Shown: piece by piece, positions 9,268-17,257 of the stretch
Numbering within the stretch: the stretch's first letter is position 1
Layout of the letters: each line of letters starts with the position of its first letter
Origin: Candidatus Hydrogenedentota bacterium
GTDB lineage: Bacteria; Hydrogenedentota; Hydrogenedentia; Hydrogenedentales; JAGMZX01
DNA: 64,000 bases
NCBI GenBank assembly: GCA_029556545.1
Contig: JAKQEQ010000073.1
Location: 1 to 64,000 of the forward strand
Direction: 5' to 3'
The notes under the pieces: model-generated
Databases searched by the model: none
Seen by the model: only the letters and a program-made list of their open reading frames with translations
Told to the model about the DNA's origin: nothing
Program-made: the position numbers and the translations under genes

Positions 9268-10608
9268 CTAAACCGCCGCCACAACCTGGCTTTCCTTATC
9301 CTCAACCGTTCCGATCATCACATCGCCCCGGACCGCCGTCAACCGCACCGGAAGCAGACGATTCGTCAGGTCTGCCTCGCTCTCGACGGCGACACGAAGG
9401 TAGTTTTCGGTGTATCCCGTCCAGCAGCCGCCCTCCCGATGCTCGAAGAGGACCTCCATCGCGCGGCCCGCGTATCGATCGAGGAACGCGCGCTCCTTTA
9501 TCGCGCTAATCCGGCGGACGCGGGCGCTGCGCCGGCCCGCCGCGCTCGGGTCCACGGCATGCGGCATTCGCGACGCCGCCGCGCCTTCCCGCTCGGAGTA
9601 CTTGAAGACGTGGGCGTAGAAACACGGGCTCTCCTCGAAAAGCATGCACGTTTTCTCGAAGTCCGCGTCGGTCTCGCCGGGAAAGCCGACCAATATGTCC
9701 GTGCCGATGCCGATATCCGGCACGCGGTCGGCGGCCATGCGCGCGAACGCGAGGAACTCCTCGCGCGTGTACTTGCGGCGCATCGCTTCGAGCACGCGGC
9801 TCGATCCGGACTGCATCGGCAGATGAAGATACGGCACGAGGCGGTGTCCCGGATCGGCCATGCGTTCGAGCAGTCCCTCGGGAACGGTGGTCGGCTCGAT
9901 GGAACTGACGCGGATGCGCGCGAGCCCCTCGATGTCGTTCAATCGGTCGATCACGTCGAGAATTGAGCGCCCCGCGTAATCGTACAGCCCGAGATTCACG
10001 CCGGTCAGCACGAGTTCCCGCGCGCCGCGTCGCACGAGGGATTCCGCTTCCTCGATCACGTTCTCGATTTCGCGCGACCGGGCGCGGCCCCGCGCGAAGG
10101 GGATGATGCAGAAGCTGCACATGAAATCGCAGCCGTCCTGCACCTTCAGGTTCGCGCGGCGCGTCAGCGGCGTATCCGTCGCGGCGAAGTCGATGGTGAA
10201 ATCATCGCGCACGAAGCGGTCGCGCACGATGAGCGGCGTCTTGTTCTTCCCCGCCGCGACGTGATCCAGGAGATGGAGCTTCTCCTGATTCCCGATAATG
10301 AGGTCGATGCCCGGTATGGCGGCCAGCGCGGCCGGGCCCATCTGCGCGTAACAGCCGATCACCGCCGTATAGGCGTGCGGATTCGCGCGGATGAACTGGC
10401 GCACGAGTTTCCGCGACTTCGCGTCCGCTTCCCGCGTCACCGTGCACGTGTGAATGATCCCGAGATCGGCGGGCTCGCCGAACGGCACAAGCGCGTACCC
10501 CGCCGCCGTCAGCGTCTCCGCCAGCAGCGCGGACTCCGCCTGATTAAGCCGGCAGCCCAGGGTGTGGATGGCCGCCCGCCTCGGATGTCCTACACAAACA
10601 GTCATCAT
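9268..10608 (-). CDS. mtaB: tRNA (N6-threonylcarbamoyladenosine(37)-C2)-methylthiotransferase MtaB
   Basis: Radical SAM enzyme that adds a methylthio group to t6A37 of ANN-decoding tRNAs. 446 residues, typical length. The N-terminal UPF0004 domain has HTLGCRLNQAES and the three cysteines of the auxiliary cluster (TLGCRLNQ, HTCTVT, GCYAQMGP). The radical SAM motif CDFMCSFCIIPFARG (CxxxCxxC) is near residue 160. The segment VLTGVNLGLYD and a C-terminal TRAM-like domain complete the family layout. The CRLNQ form is diagnostic of MtaB rather than MiaB or RimO. Confidence 0.93.
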   Translation of the reverse strand: MMTVCVGHPRRAAIHTLGCRLNQAESALLAETLTAAGYALVPFGEPADLGIIHTCTVTREADAKSRKLVRQFIRANPHAYTAVIGCYAQMGPAALAAIPGIDLIIGNQEKLHLLDHVAAGKNKTPLIVRDRFVRDDFTIDFAATDTPLTRRANLKVQDGCDFMCSFCIIPFARGRARSREIENVIEEAESLVRRGARELVLTGVNLGLYDYAGRSILDVIDRLNDIEGLARIRVSSIEPTTVPEGLLERMADPGHRLVPYLHLPMQSGSSRVLEAMRRKYTREEFLAFARMAADRVPDIGIGTDILVGFPGETDADFEKTCMLFEESPCFYAHVFKYSEREGAAASRMPHAVDPSAAGRRSARVRRISAIKERAFLDRYAGRAMEVLFEHREGGCWTGYTENYLRVAVESEADLTNRLLPVRLTAVRGDVMIGTVEDKESQVVAAV

Positions 10609-10626
10609 AACTATCTCGAATATCTA

Positions 10627-10691
10627 CTCGTGCTCGTAATCGTGCTCGTAATCGTCCTCGTAATCGTCCTCGTAATCGTCCTCGTAATCGA
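10627..10691. repeat. Imperfect 12-bp tandem repeat CTCGTAATCGTC/G
   Basis: Five to six copies of CTCGTAATCGTC or CTCGTAATCGTG in a row between mtaB and the toxin gene. Translated on the minus strand it would read as an acidic DYEDDYEHDYEHE tail, but no gene runs through it. The related tract at 9241-9266 shows this is a dispersed simple-sequence family in this genome. Confidence 0.85.
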
Positions 10692-10763
10692 GTCTTCCAC
10701 GCCGCAACCACCGTCCGCTTGCCCCGCCTCCGCCTCAACTTCATCGCCTCTCAAATATACCTT

Positions 10764-11027
10764 TCAACGGTAGACCTCGCGCCGATGCCCGATTTCCACC
10801 ACGAGCACCAGGAGCGCCTTGTCCCGGATTTGGTAGAGAACTCTGCAATCGCCGACGCGAATGCGATACAGATCGCCTTCCGCGCGGAGTTTCTTCGCGT
10901 TCGGCGGGCGCGGCGTAGTCCGCAGCAGCGCCAGCGCGAGCACAACCCGCTCCTGAACGTCCGGCGTCAGCTTACGAAGCGCACGAACGGCCGCCGGGAC
11001 CAACTGCACGCGGTACGTCTTGCTCAA
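10764..11027 (-). CDS. RelE/ParE-family toxin
   Basis: 87 residues with the RelE mRNA-interferase pattern: VQLVPAAVRALRKLTPDVQERV, then PPNAKKLRAEGDLYRIRVGDCRVLYQIRD and a C-terminal VEIGHRREVYR. The basic residues and the terminal HRxxVY match ribosome-dependent RelE/YoeB-type toxins that cleave mRNA in the A site. The start overlaps the antitoxin stop by four bases (ATGA), indicating translational coupling. Confidence 0.9.
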   Translation of the reverse strand: MSKTYRVQLVPAAVRALRKLTPDVQERVVLALALLRTTPRPPNAKKLRAEGDLYRIRVGDCRVLYQIRDKALLVLVVEIGHRREVYR

Positions 11028-11305
11028 GGCCGCTTCCCGGGAAGTCGAACGCCCAACTCGCGGGCTACCTCCTCGAGCGACGTGGCCGTCGCGCCGGAAC
11101 GCTCAAAGTCACACAAGGCGCGCTCCGCCGCCCGCGCGTCGCGCGCGTCCTCGATCGATTCAAGCAACTGCAGGTCTTCCATGGACACCAGCGCGGCCAC
11201 GTCTTTCCCGCGACGCCGGACCACCACGCGCTCGCCGCGATACGCCACCTGATTCACGACGTCCGCCGCCGATTTTCGCAACTCACTCGCGGTTACGCGC
11301 GTCAT
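11024..11305 (-). CDS. Phd/YefM-family antitoxin
   Basis: 93 residues. The N-terminal half has the Phd/YefM fold signature (MTRVTASELRKSAADVVNQVAYRG, then ERVVVRRRGKDVAALVSMEDL), which dimerises and binds the operator; the C-terminal half is the toxin-neutralising tail. Transcribed first in the pair and likely autorepressing through the palindrome 22 bases upstream of its start. Confidence 0.92.
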   Translation of the reverse strand: MTRVTASELRKSAADVVNQVAYRGERVVVRRRGKDVAALVSMEDLQLLESIEDARDARAAERALCDFERSGATATSLEEVARELGVRLPGKRP

Positions 11306-11326
11306 CCGGACTTCTCCTCGCAGGTG

Positions 11327-11343
11327 TTGTACATAATGTACAA
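11327..11343 (-). promoter_or_regulatory. Palindromic operator of the Phd-RelE operon
   Basis: TTGTACATAATGTACAA is a perfect odd-centred palindrome, followed by a further half site ATTGTAC at 11344-11350. YefM-type repressors are known to bind palindromes with TGTACA cores, so the site fits autoregulation of this operon. It overlaps where the promoter should be. Confidence 0.75.
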
Positions 11344-11395
11344 ATTGTACCTAAACCCCTCCGGGAAGCACAAGCCGGCGCCGATCGCTTCAGCC

Positions 11396-14300
11396 CTACA
11401 GCAGTGCCTTCGGGATGAACGCGATCGACGTCTGCATCGGATACGCGCAGGTACAGCCCGAACTGGACTCGGGGATCATAATGATGCCGCCCGCCGGGAT
11501 GATATTGAGCCAGCAGCCGGGCCGGGACACCACCGTGAGCGGGATGCCTTCCGTCTCGGCGGTGTCGATGGGATACATCCGCGGGTTGCTGCCCCGTCCG
11601 TAAAGATAATGGGCCGACCCGGTCAGGCCGCCGCAGCCGTGGCCGCCGCGGTACAGGATGTAGTCCTTCCGCGTGCCCGAGCGCAGGTCGAAGGCGTAAG
11701 GACGGGCGAAGATGGCCCCCTGGTTGATGACGGGGTGTTGCCATTGTTCGCCGTGACTGCCCCCGACTTCGGCGAAGTCCATGCAGCGGACGTCCATGGC
11801 GCGGAAGGGCGTTTGCCACAGGTCCGCGCCAGTGGCCATGTCGAAAGCGAACAGCCCGTAATAGACCTTGTTCCCGTCGTTATAAGATCCGGACGCGAGA
11901 AGGACGCCGTCGTCGCCGTTCAGGTACATGATGTGCTGAAACGGCAGCGTGACGGGCCGCTCCCACAGTTTGTGGCCGGCTTCAATATCGAGGGCGATCA
12001 GATAGGTTTCCTCTTCGAGAAACTGCTTGATCCCGAGGCGTCCGTTCTTGTTGGCGCGCGCCTTCTTGTTGCGGCTCTCGACGAAATAGATGCGCCCCTC
12101 GGCGATCGTGACGGCGTCGTTCATGAGGATGCCGTCCTGATAACGCCAGCAAAGGCCGCCGTCGTGGCGGTCCAGACAGAACAGGTACTTGCTGATGATG
12201 ACCGGCCTGAAATCGCCTTCGAGAATGTTGACGGTCATCTTCGACATTTGATCGAAGGACGCGCCCGCCGCCTGCCCCGTGCCGATAAGCAGCGAATCCA
12301 CGCTGTTGAGATAACCCCAGTCATGCGTCGCATCGTCCGGCTGCGGCGCGAGGAAGGTATTCACTTGCTCCCCGGTCGCGGGGTCGAGCACCCAACACTC
12401 GTTTCGCCGCGCGATATAGAGCGCGTCGTCGGTCAGCAGTTGATGGCCGCCGGTCTTGAGGCTGCCGACGCGCCGCGATTCCGGCGCCTCGCCCCGCCAG
12501 AGCAGCGTTCCGTTATACGGGTCCACCGCAAGGACGAGATTGTCGCCGGGCACGAAGAGCCGGCCATTCTTGAACAGCGAAGACATGGGGCGATGGTGGC
12601 GGTCGATCATATCTCGCGGGCCCGGTTCGCCAAACCACAGGACATCGACCGGGCCACGCAGCGGGTCGCCGCTGCACGCCGTGTGCGCCGCGTTCGCGTA
12701 CAGTTGCGTCCATTCCCCGGCGTCCGGCAGCGGACCCCGCTCGATGTGCGCCCAGAAGCCGTTCTCCGTGTCCACGGCGAATCCGGCAAAGCCCGCACCC
12801 CATCCTTCGAGCGCCGCCGCGTCCAGGGCCGCTGGCGCGCCGATGCAGGCGATGCCGCCGTAGGGGCGCAGTACGCGAAACACCTCCTCGGGCGGCCAGG
12901 AAGGCATGTCGCCGCGAATCGCGCCATCCGAAACCACGAGATTCGCCATGTACGTCGTGAACGGAAGCGTGTCCTCCGTCCAGTGCCGCACCGCGACCCG
13001 CACGCCGTACAACCCGGCGGCGTCGAGGGCCGCGCGGGCGCGCGCGACGTTGGCGGGATCGCGATCGATCCCGACGATCTTGAGTTGCGTCCGCCGCGCC
13101 AGTTCATAGGCGAGGCGACCCTCGCCACAGTCAAGGACGACACAATAGCCCTGCGCGATCCCGCCTCGCCGCAGTATTTCTTCAGCCGCCGCCGCATACG
13201 TTGCGCCATCGGAACTGTCCGCATAAGGGGAAGCAGGGTGTTCCTTTCGCACTACCCGATCGCCTTCGGGCGGTGTCGGCGCGAAACAATGTATCGTGCC
13301 CCGGTCCGTGCTCACATACAGGCGTCCGTCGGCGAACGCGAGGCCGTAGGCGCGCCCCGCAACCTCCGCCCGCCAGACGAGACCCCCGTCCTCCGTGCTG
13401 AACGCCGCCACGTGATCGTCGCCGCCCGCAAAAAGTACGTCCCCGGCAAGTATGAGTTCGTACGGCGCGGCGTGGGGCGTCTCCCACAAATAGCAGGCGC
13501 GCATCGCGTCCGCCAGTTCGGCCCGCCGCGCCTCGATGCCGTCGAGTTCCTGCTGCAACGCCGAATCATTGTTTCCCGTCGCCTTCAGTTGCTTCTCGAC
13601 GTCCTTGGCGCGCTGCGTTTCCCGCGTGTATTCACGCCCAAGCTCCAGGAACCGGGGCCGGTCCAGCGCCCGCAGGCCGGTCGCCGACTGGATGTACGAT
13701 CTCGGACCGTGAATGACGAGGCGAAGCCCCTCGGCGGTGGCGATCGTCTCCGCGGTTTGCGCATCCGCGAAGCGCACCGTCTCGACTTCGCGAGTACCCG
13801 GCCCCACCGCGACGGTGTCCTCCATGACCAGGGCGAAGGGACCGCCGCCGCTTCCCAGCGCGCCCAACGCCGCGCCCGAGTCCCGGGCGAACACCGCCGG
13901 GTTCGTGCGTCCCGTGGGCGCGAACAAGCGCCCCGGCGAAGCCGCGAGATAGCCTTGCGGCGAAGTGTTGTCCGTCGGCAGCCGCCAGACCGCCGCGGCG
14001 CTCGCCGCGTCGAGGGCGCAACGGTACACCGCCTGCTCCGGGAACAGCCCCGCGCAGTAATACGCCGTGCCGTCGTCCACCAGCACGCCCGTGCGCACCG
14101 GAAGCGCCGAAATGACGCGGCCATTGCCCGGAAGCCAGCGGTCGGAGTGGGAGGGGCGGTCCTTCCAGAGGACCGCGCCGTCCTGCGCGGCCAGACAGTA
14201 CGCCCAGCCGTCGTCCGATCCGAAATACGCCCTGCCCTCCGCCACGGTGGGCGCAAGCCGCACCGGCCCGTCCGCGAAAATCGTCCACTGCACGTTCCCC

Positions 14301-14686
14301 GTGGCCGCGTCCAGGCAGTACACCTGGTCATCCGCCGAGGACCCGAAAAAGAGCCGTCCCTCCGCGACGGCCACCTGGAATGCCCGGTCATAAGTCGTCA
14401 CCGGACGCAGCTCCCGCACTTCATTCCAGAAGTCCTGCTTCGCGGGCGCGGGCCAAGCGGGCGCAGGCGGATGCGGCGACTCGAAGGTCCACGCCGCGTG
14501 AAGCGGCAGCGTCGGCTGCTCCCGCGTCACCCCGCTGCGCGCCGCGTCATGCCGGTACGTAGGCCAGTCATCCGCCGCGGCGGCCACCGCCAAGAGAGCG
14601 AGAGAGAGACGACCAAGCGCTATTGCAGAGCGATAGCAAATCTGTGGTGAACAGAAGAAAAGTGATTGTCCGTTTCTGTGTTTCAC
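11396..14686 (-). CDS. Secreted PQQ-like beta-propeller protein with an embedded class I methyltransferase-like domain
   Basis: 1096 residues starting at a GTG (14686) that follows AGGTG by seven bases. A signal peptide (LSLALLAVAAAADD) leads into the motif DWPTYRHDAARSG typical of PQQ-propeller secreted proteins. Propeller blades (YCLDAATGNVQW, VYCLDAATG-like, GLVWRAEVAGRAYGLAF) fill residues about 35-500. A Rossmann methyltransferase domain is inserted at about 530-660 (VLDCGEGRLAYELARR motif I, IVGIDRDPANVARAR motif II). Propeller blades resume to the end. Similar fusions occur in Planctomycetes and relatives, but the function is unknown and motif I (DCGEGR) departs from the usual DxGxGxG. 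An exported SAM enzyme would have no obvious methyl donor, so a structural or ligand-binding role is possible. Confidence 0.85.
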   Translation of the reverse strand: MKHRNGQSLFFCSPQICYRSAIALGRLSLALLAVAAAADDWPTYRHDAARSGVTREQPTLPLHAAWTFESPHPPAPAWPAPAKQDFWNEVRELRPVTTYDRAFQVAVAEGRLFFGSSADDQVYCLDAATGNVQWTIFADGPVRLAPTVAEGRAYFGSDDGWAYCLAAQDGAVLWKDRPSHSDRWLPGNGRVISALPVRTGVLVDDGTAYYCAGLFPEQAVYRCALDAASAAAVWRLPTDNTSPQGYLAASPGRLFAPTGRTNPAVFARDSGAALGALGSGGGPFALVMEDTVAVGPGTREVETVRFADAQTAETIATAEGLRLVIHGPRSYIQSATGLRALDRPRFLELGREYTRETQRAKDVEKQLKATGNNDSALQQELDGIEARRAELADAMRACYLWETPHAAPYELILAGDVLFAGGDDHVAAFSTEDGGLVWRAEVAGRAYGLAFADGRLYVSTDRGTIHCFAPTPPEGDRVVRKEHPASPYADSSDGATYAAAAEEILRRGGIAQGYCVVLDCGEGRLAYELARRTQLKIVGIDRDPANVARARAALDAAGLYGVRVAVRHWTEDTLPFTTYMANLVVSDGAIRGDMPSWPPEEVFRVLRPYGGIACIGAPAALDAAALEGWGAGFAGFAVDTENGFWAHIERGPLPDAGEWTQLYANAAHTACSGDPLRGPVDVLWFGEPGPRDMIDRHHRPMSSLFKNGRLFVPGDNLVLAVDPYNGTLLWRGEAPESRRVGSLKTGGHQLLTDDALYIARRNECWVLDPATGEQVNTFLAPQPDDATHDWGYLNSVDSLLIGTGQAAGASFDQMSKMTVNILEGDFRPVIISKYLFCLDRHDGGLCWRYQDGILMNDAVTIAEGRIYFVESRNKKARANKNGRLGIKQFLEEETYLIALDIEAGHKLWERPVTLPFQHIMYLNGDDGVLLASGSYNDGNKVYYGLFAFDMATGADLWQTPFRAMDVRCMDFAEVGGSHGEQWQHPVINQGAIFARPYAFDLRSGTRKDYILYRGGHGCGGLTGSAHYLYGRGSNPRMYPIDTAETEGIPLTVVSRPGCWLNIIPAGGIIMIPESSSGCTCAYPMQTSIAFIPKALL

Positions 14687-15158
14687 AAGAGCACCTTTTC
14701 ACCATGTCTTCCGGAGCAAGTCGCGCAGTCTAACACACGCTGGAATTTTCACGAGAACCTCGGGTACAGCCTGCGCCTCACAATCTGGCCACAGCTTCAT
14801 TGTGACAGATCAAGGACGGCAATTCGTAGGTTGTCCACTCGTGTTCGCACAAGGCGCGTCTTTCACGCATTGCGGATTCCCGCCTTCCGGTTTGTCGATC
14901 CGCTCGGAGCCCCCACGCATGCGCGAGTGAGTTACCATGATCCACCGCCCTTTTTCTCGAAAAGCATGCCGGATTTGTCAGCGCGCTTCAGCGCGGCTTG
15001 CCTCCATTTCAGGTTTCCGCTCCACCCCGCATGAATGCGGGTGCAAAGAAGAGCCCGCCAAGGCGGGCCAAACAGGTTGCGCGTACACGGATTCGATTAT
15101 CGGAAAGCCGCGCGCAGTTCTTGCTCGCCGCCCCACCAACCTCCAACTGGATCGCACG
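14687..15158. other. Intergenic region with three consecutive GC hairpins
   Basis: No gene is visible. Three small perfect inverted repeats occur in a row: CGCGCT-TC-AGCGCG (14982-14995), CCCGCAT-GA-ATGCGGG (15026-15041) and GCCCGCC-AA-GGCGGGC (15053-15068). They lie downstream of pepA on its transcript and may stop or protect it. The remaining 300 bases next to the propeller gene should hold its promoter but show no clear motif. Confidence 0.55.
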
Positions 15159-16652
15159 TCATCCTTGACAATCCATGACCCACCGCGTCAGGAGCCGGAC
15201 GCCGTAGCCGGTGGCGTGTTTCGGGTCGAGATACGAAATGTTCTTCACACCCCACGCGGTCCCGGCGATATCGAGGTGCGCCCACGGCGTCTTCCCCACG
15301 AATTTCTCAAGGAACGCGCCGCCGACAATGGTCCCCGCCTCCTTGGGCGGGCCGATATTGCACAGGTCCGCGTGCGTCCCCTTCGTCAACTCGCGGTAGT
15401 CGTCCCACAGCGGCAGCCGCCAGATGCGCTCCCCGGCGGCGCTTGCCGCGCTTTCGAGAGCCGCATGCAGCGCATCGCTGTTCGATAGGACGCCCGCCGC
15501 ATAATGGCCCAGCGCGATGACGCACGCCCCTGTGAGCGTGGCCACGTCGACGACGGCTTTCGGGCGAAAACGCTTGACGGTGTAAGCGAGCGCGTCGGCC
15601 AGGATAAGCCGGCCCTCGGCATCGGTGTTGTGCACTTCGATGGTCACGCCGTTCGACGCCGTAACGATGTCGCCGGGCGTCTGCGCGGCGGGGCCGACCT
15701 TGTTCTCGACAGCGGGTACGACGCACACGACGTTCAGCCGCGGGCGCAGTTGCGCGACGGCGAGCATCGTGCAGAGCGCCGCCGCCGCGCCGCACATGTC
15801 GTACTTCATCTCGTGCATGGCTTCCGGCGGCTTGAGCGAGACGCCGCCCGTGTCGAAGGTGACGCCCTTGCCCACGATGGCGACGGTCCGCGTCGCCCCG
15901 GGCGGCGTGTACCGAAGCACGATGAGGCGAGGCGGCTCGTCGCTGCCGCGCGCGACGCCGAGCAGCGCGTTCATGCCCAGTCGGCGCATGTCTTCCTCGT
16001 CGAGGACCTCGCACGCGCAGTGCGGTTCCTTCGCCACGCCGATCGCGAAGGCGGCCAACGCCGTGGGCGTCATGTCGTTCGCGGGCGTGTTCGCCAAGTT
16101 GCGCGCCGCGTTCGCGCTCAATGCGACCACCGCGGCGTATTCGCAGCGCCTACGGACGCGCGGTACGTCGCCGCTCGCGCCCACGACGACCGTTACGGCG
16201 AGGACACGGCTCTTCGGCGCGTCCTTCTCGTCCGGCTTCTTGTAAGCGTCGAATTCATAGCCGCCGAGGATCAGCCCCTCGACGAACGCCTCGACCGGCA
16301 ACTGGCGCTGCCCGGAAACGTCGACCACAACATGCTCGACCCGCTGCTGCCGCAGGATCGCGCAGGCGCTGCCCGCAGTGCGACGGAGCACCTCCGCGTC
16401 AACGCCCCGTCCCTTCCCGAGACCCGCGACGAGTACGCCGTCGTGCCTGCCGCCCGGCGTGGGCAGGTAATAGACCTCGCGCGCCTTTCCCGTGAGCACG
16501 CCTTGTTCCGCCAAGGCGCGCAGGGCGCGCCGCGCGACCGGATCGAGGAGGGAACCGTCCGGCGCGGCGCCGTTCTCGAACATGGGGAGGACCAGGCACG
16601 CCCGGCCCGGCGCCTTGCGCAATCCGCGACGCTGCACTACCTCAACACGCAT
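15159..16652 (-). CDS. pepA: Leucyl aminopeptidase (M17)
   Basis: Cytosolic dinuclear-metal aminopeptidase that removes N-terminal residues from peptides; some M17 enzymes also bind DNA. 497 residues, normal size. Metal and catalytic motifs are intact: VGKGVTFDTGGVSLKP (catalytic Lys and metal Asp), MKYDMCGAAA (metal Asp), and the hallmark NTDAEGRLILADALAY with catalytic Arg. The ATG at 16652 follows AGGAAGGA. The downstream membrane-protein gene is in the same orientation, 35 bases upstream in transcription order, so they may be co-transcribed. Confidence 0.95.
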   Translation of the reverse strand: MRVEVVQRRGLRKAPGRACLVLPMFENGAAPDGSLLDPVARRALRALAEQGVLTGKAREVYYLPTPGGRHDGVLVAGLGKGRGVDAEVLRRTAGSACAILRQQRVEHVVVDVSGQRQLPVEAFVEGLILGGYEFDAYKKPDEKDAPKSRVLAVTVVVGASGDVPRVRRRCEYAAVVALSANAARNLANTPANDMTPTALAAFAIGVAKEPHCACEVLDEEDMRRLGMNALLGVARGSDEPPRLIVLRYTPPGATRTVAIVGKGVTFDTGGVSLKPPEAMHEMKYDMCGAAAALCTMLAVAQLRPRLNVVCVVPAVENKVGPAAQTPGDIVTASNGVTIEVHNTDAEGRLILADALAYTVKRFRPKAVVDVATLTGACVIALGHYAAGVLSNSDALHAALESAASAAGERIWRLPLWDDYRELTKGTHADLCNIGPPKEAGTIVGGAFLEKFVGKTPWAHLDIAGTAWGVKNISYLDPKHATGYGVRLLTRWVMDCQG

Positions 16653-16687
16653 ACTGCTTCATCCTTCCTGGCGGAACCGAAGGCGCT

Positions 16688-17080
16688 TCAGCCCCTGCAC
16701 GTGACTCGACCGCGCCGCCGGGCCAACAGGTACAACACGCCGGCAACGGCGAACACGACACTATAGCCGGGCCGCACATGGCCCGATATGGGAAACTTGG
16801 CCGCCGTAAACGCGAGAAATCCGACCAGCACCACCGCGCCGCCGAGACGCTCGTATCGCAGACCCGCCAGCAACCCGATCACCATGACCAGGAACGCGCC
16901 GTCGCAGGCCCATTCCAGCGCCGTCATGTGAAACGGGTTCGGGACGCCCTCATAGAGCGCGAAGACCGCGACCATGAGCAACAACAACGTCGCAAGCCCG
17001 CGCGCCGCAAGGCGCGTCCCCTTCACGAGGGGGCCTTCGGCCCGCACCGTGACCACAGGGTTCCCATTTTCACGCGACAT
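16688..17080 (-). CDS. Small integral membrane protein of unknown function
   Basis: 130 residues with four predicted membrane helices (LATLLLLMVAVFALYEG; ACDGAFLVMVIGLLAGL; LGGAVVLVGFLAFTAA; VVFAVAGVLYLLA) and short charged ends. I do not recognise a specific family; DUF7670-like small membrane proteins look similar. The ATG at 17080 follows GGGAGG by nine bases; a GTG at 17107 has no comparable ribosome site. Divergent from the AAA+ gene at 17258. Confidence 0.7.
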   Translation of the reverse strand: MSRENGNPVVTVRAEGPLVKGTRLAARGLATLLLLMVAVFALYEGVPNPFHMTALEWACDGAFLVMVIGLLAGLRYERLGGAVVLVGFLAFTAAKFPISGHVRPGYSVVFAVAGVLYLLARRRGRVTCRG

Positions 17081-17189
17081 GACATGTGCCCTCCCGCCCT
17101 GATTCACTTGTGCCAGCCATGATAGCAGGCGCGCCCCCCCGCGGAAAAGGCCGCGAAACCTCGGCCGTGCGAGCGCGGGCTATCGGGGT

Positions 17190-17219
17190 TTGACTGCCGC
17201 GAACCTCGTTATTACAATG
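17190..17219 (+). promoter_or_regulatory. Sigma70 promoter of the DnaA-like/HD operon
   Basis: TTGACT (17190-17195), 18-bp spacer, TACAAT (17214-17219). One mismatch in each hexamer, 38 bases before the start codon. One of the best promoter matches in the window. Confidence 0.7.
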
Positions 17220-17257
17220 GGTTATCGGGATAGGTGCGGGACTGCGGAAGGCGCCGC

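Noticed and set aside
10627-10691. CRISPR-like or coding DYEDD repeat
   Set aside because: 12-bp units without spacers, and no ORF with a start runs through it.
11324-14650. A 1108-codon ORF on the plus strand opposite the PQQ-propeller gene
   Set aside because: It mirrors the minus-strand gene; its translation is Arg/Gly/Val-rich without domain features, as expected from codon bias in GC-rich DNA. The minus-strand frame has a signal peptide and recognisable blades.
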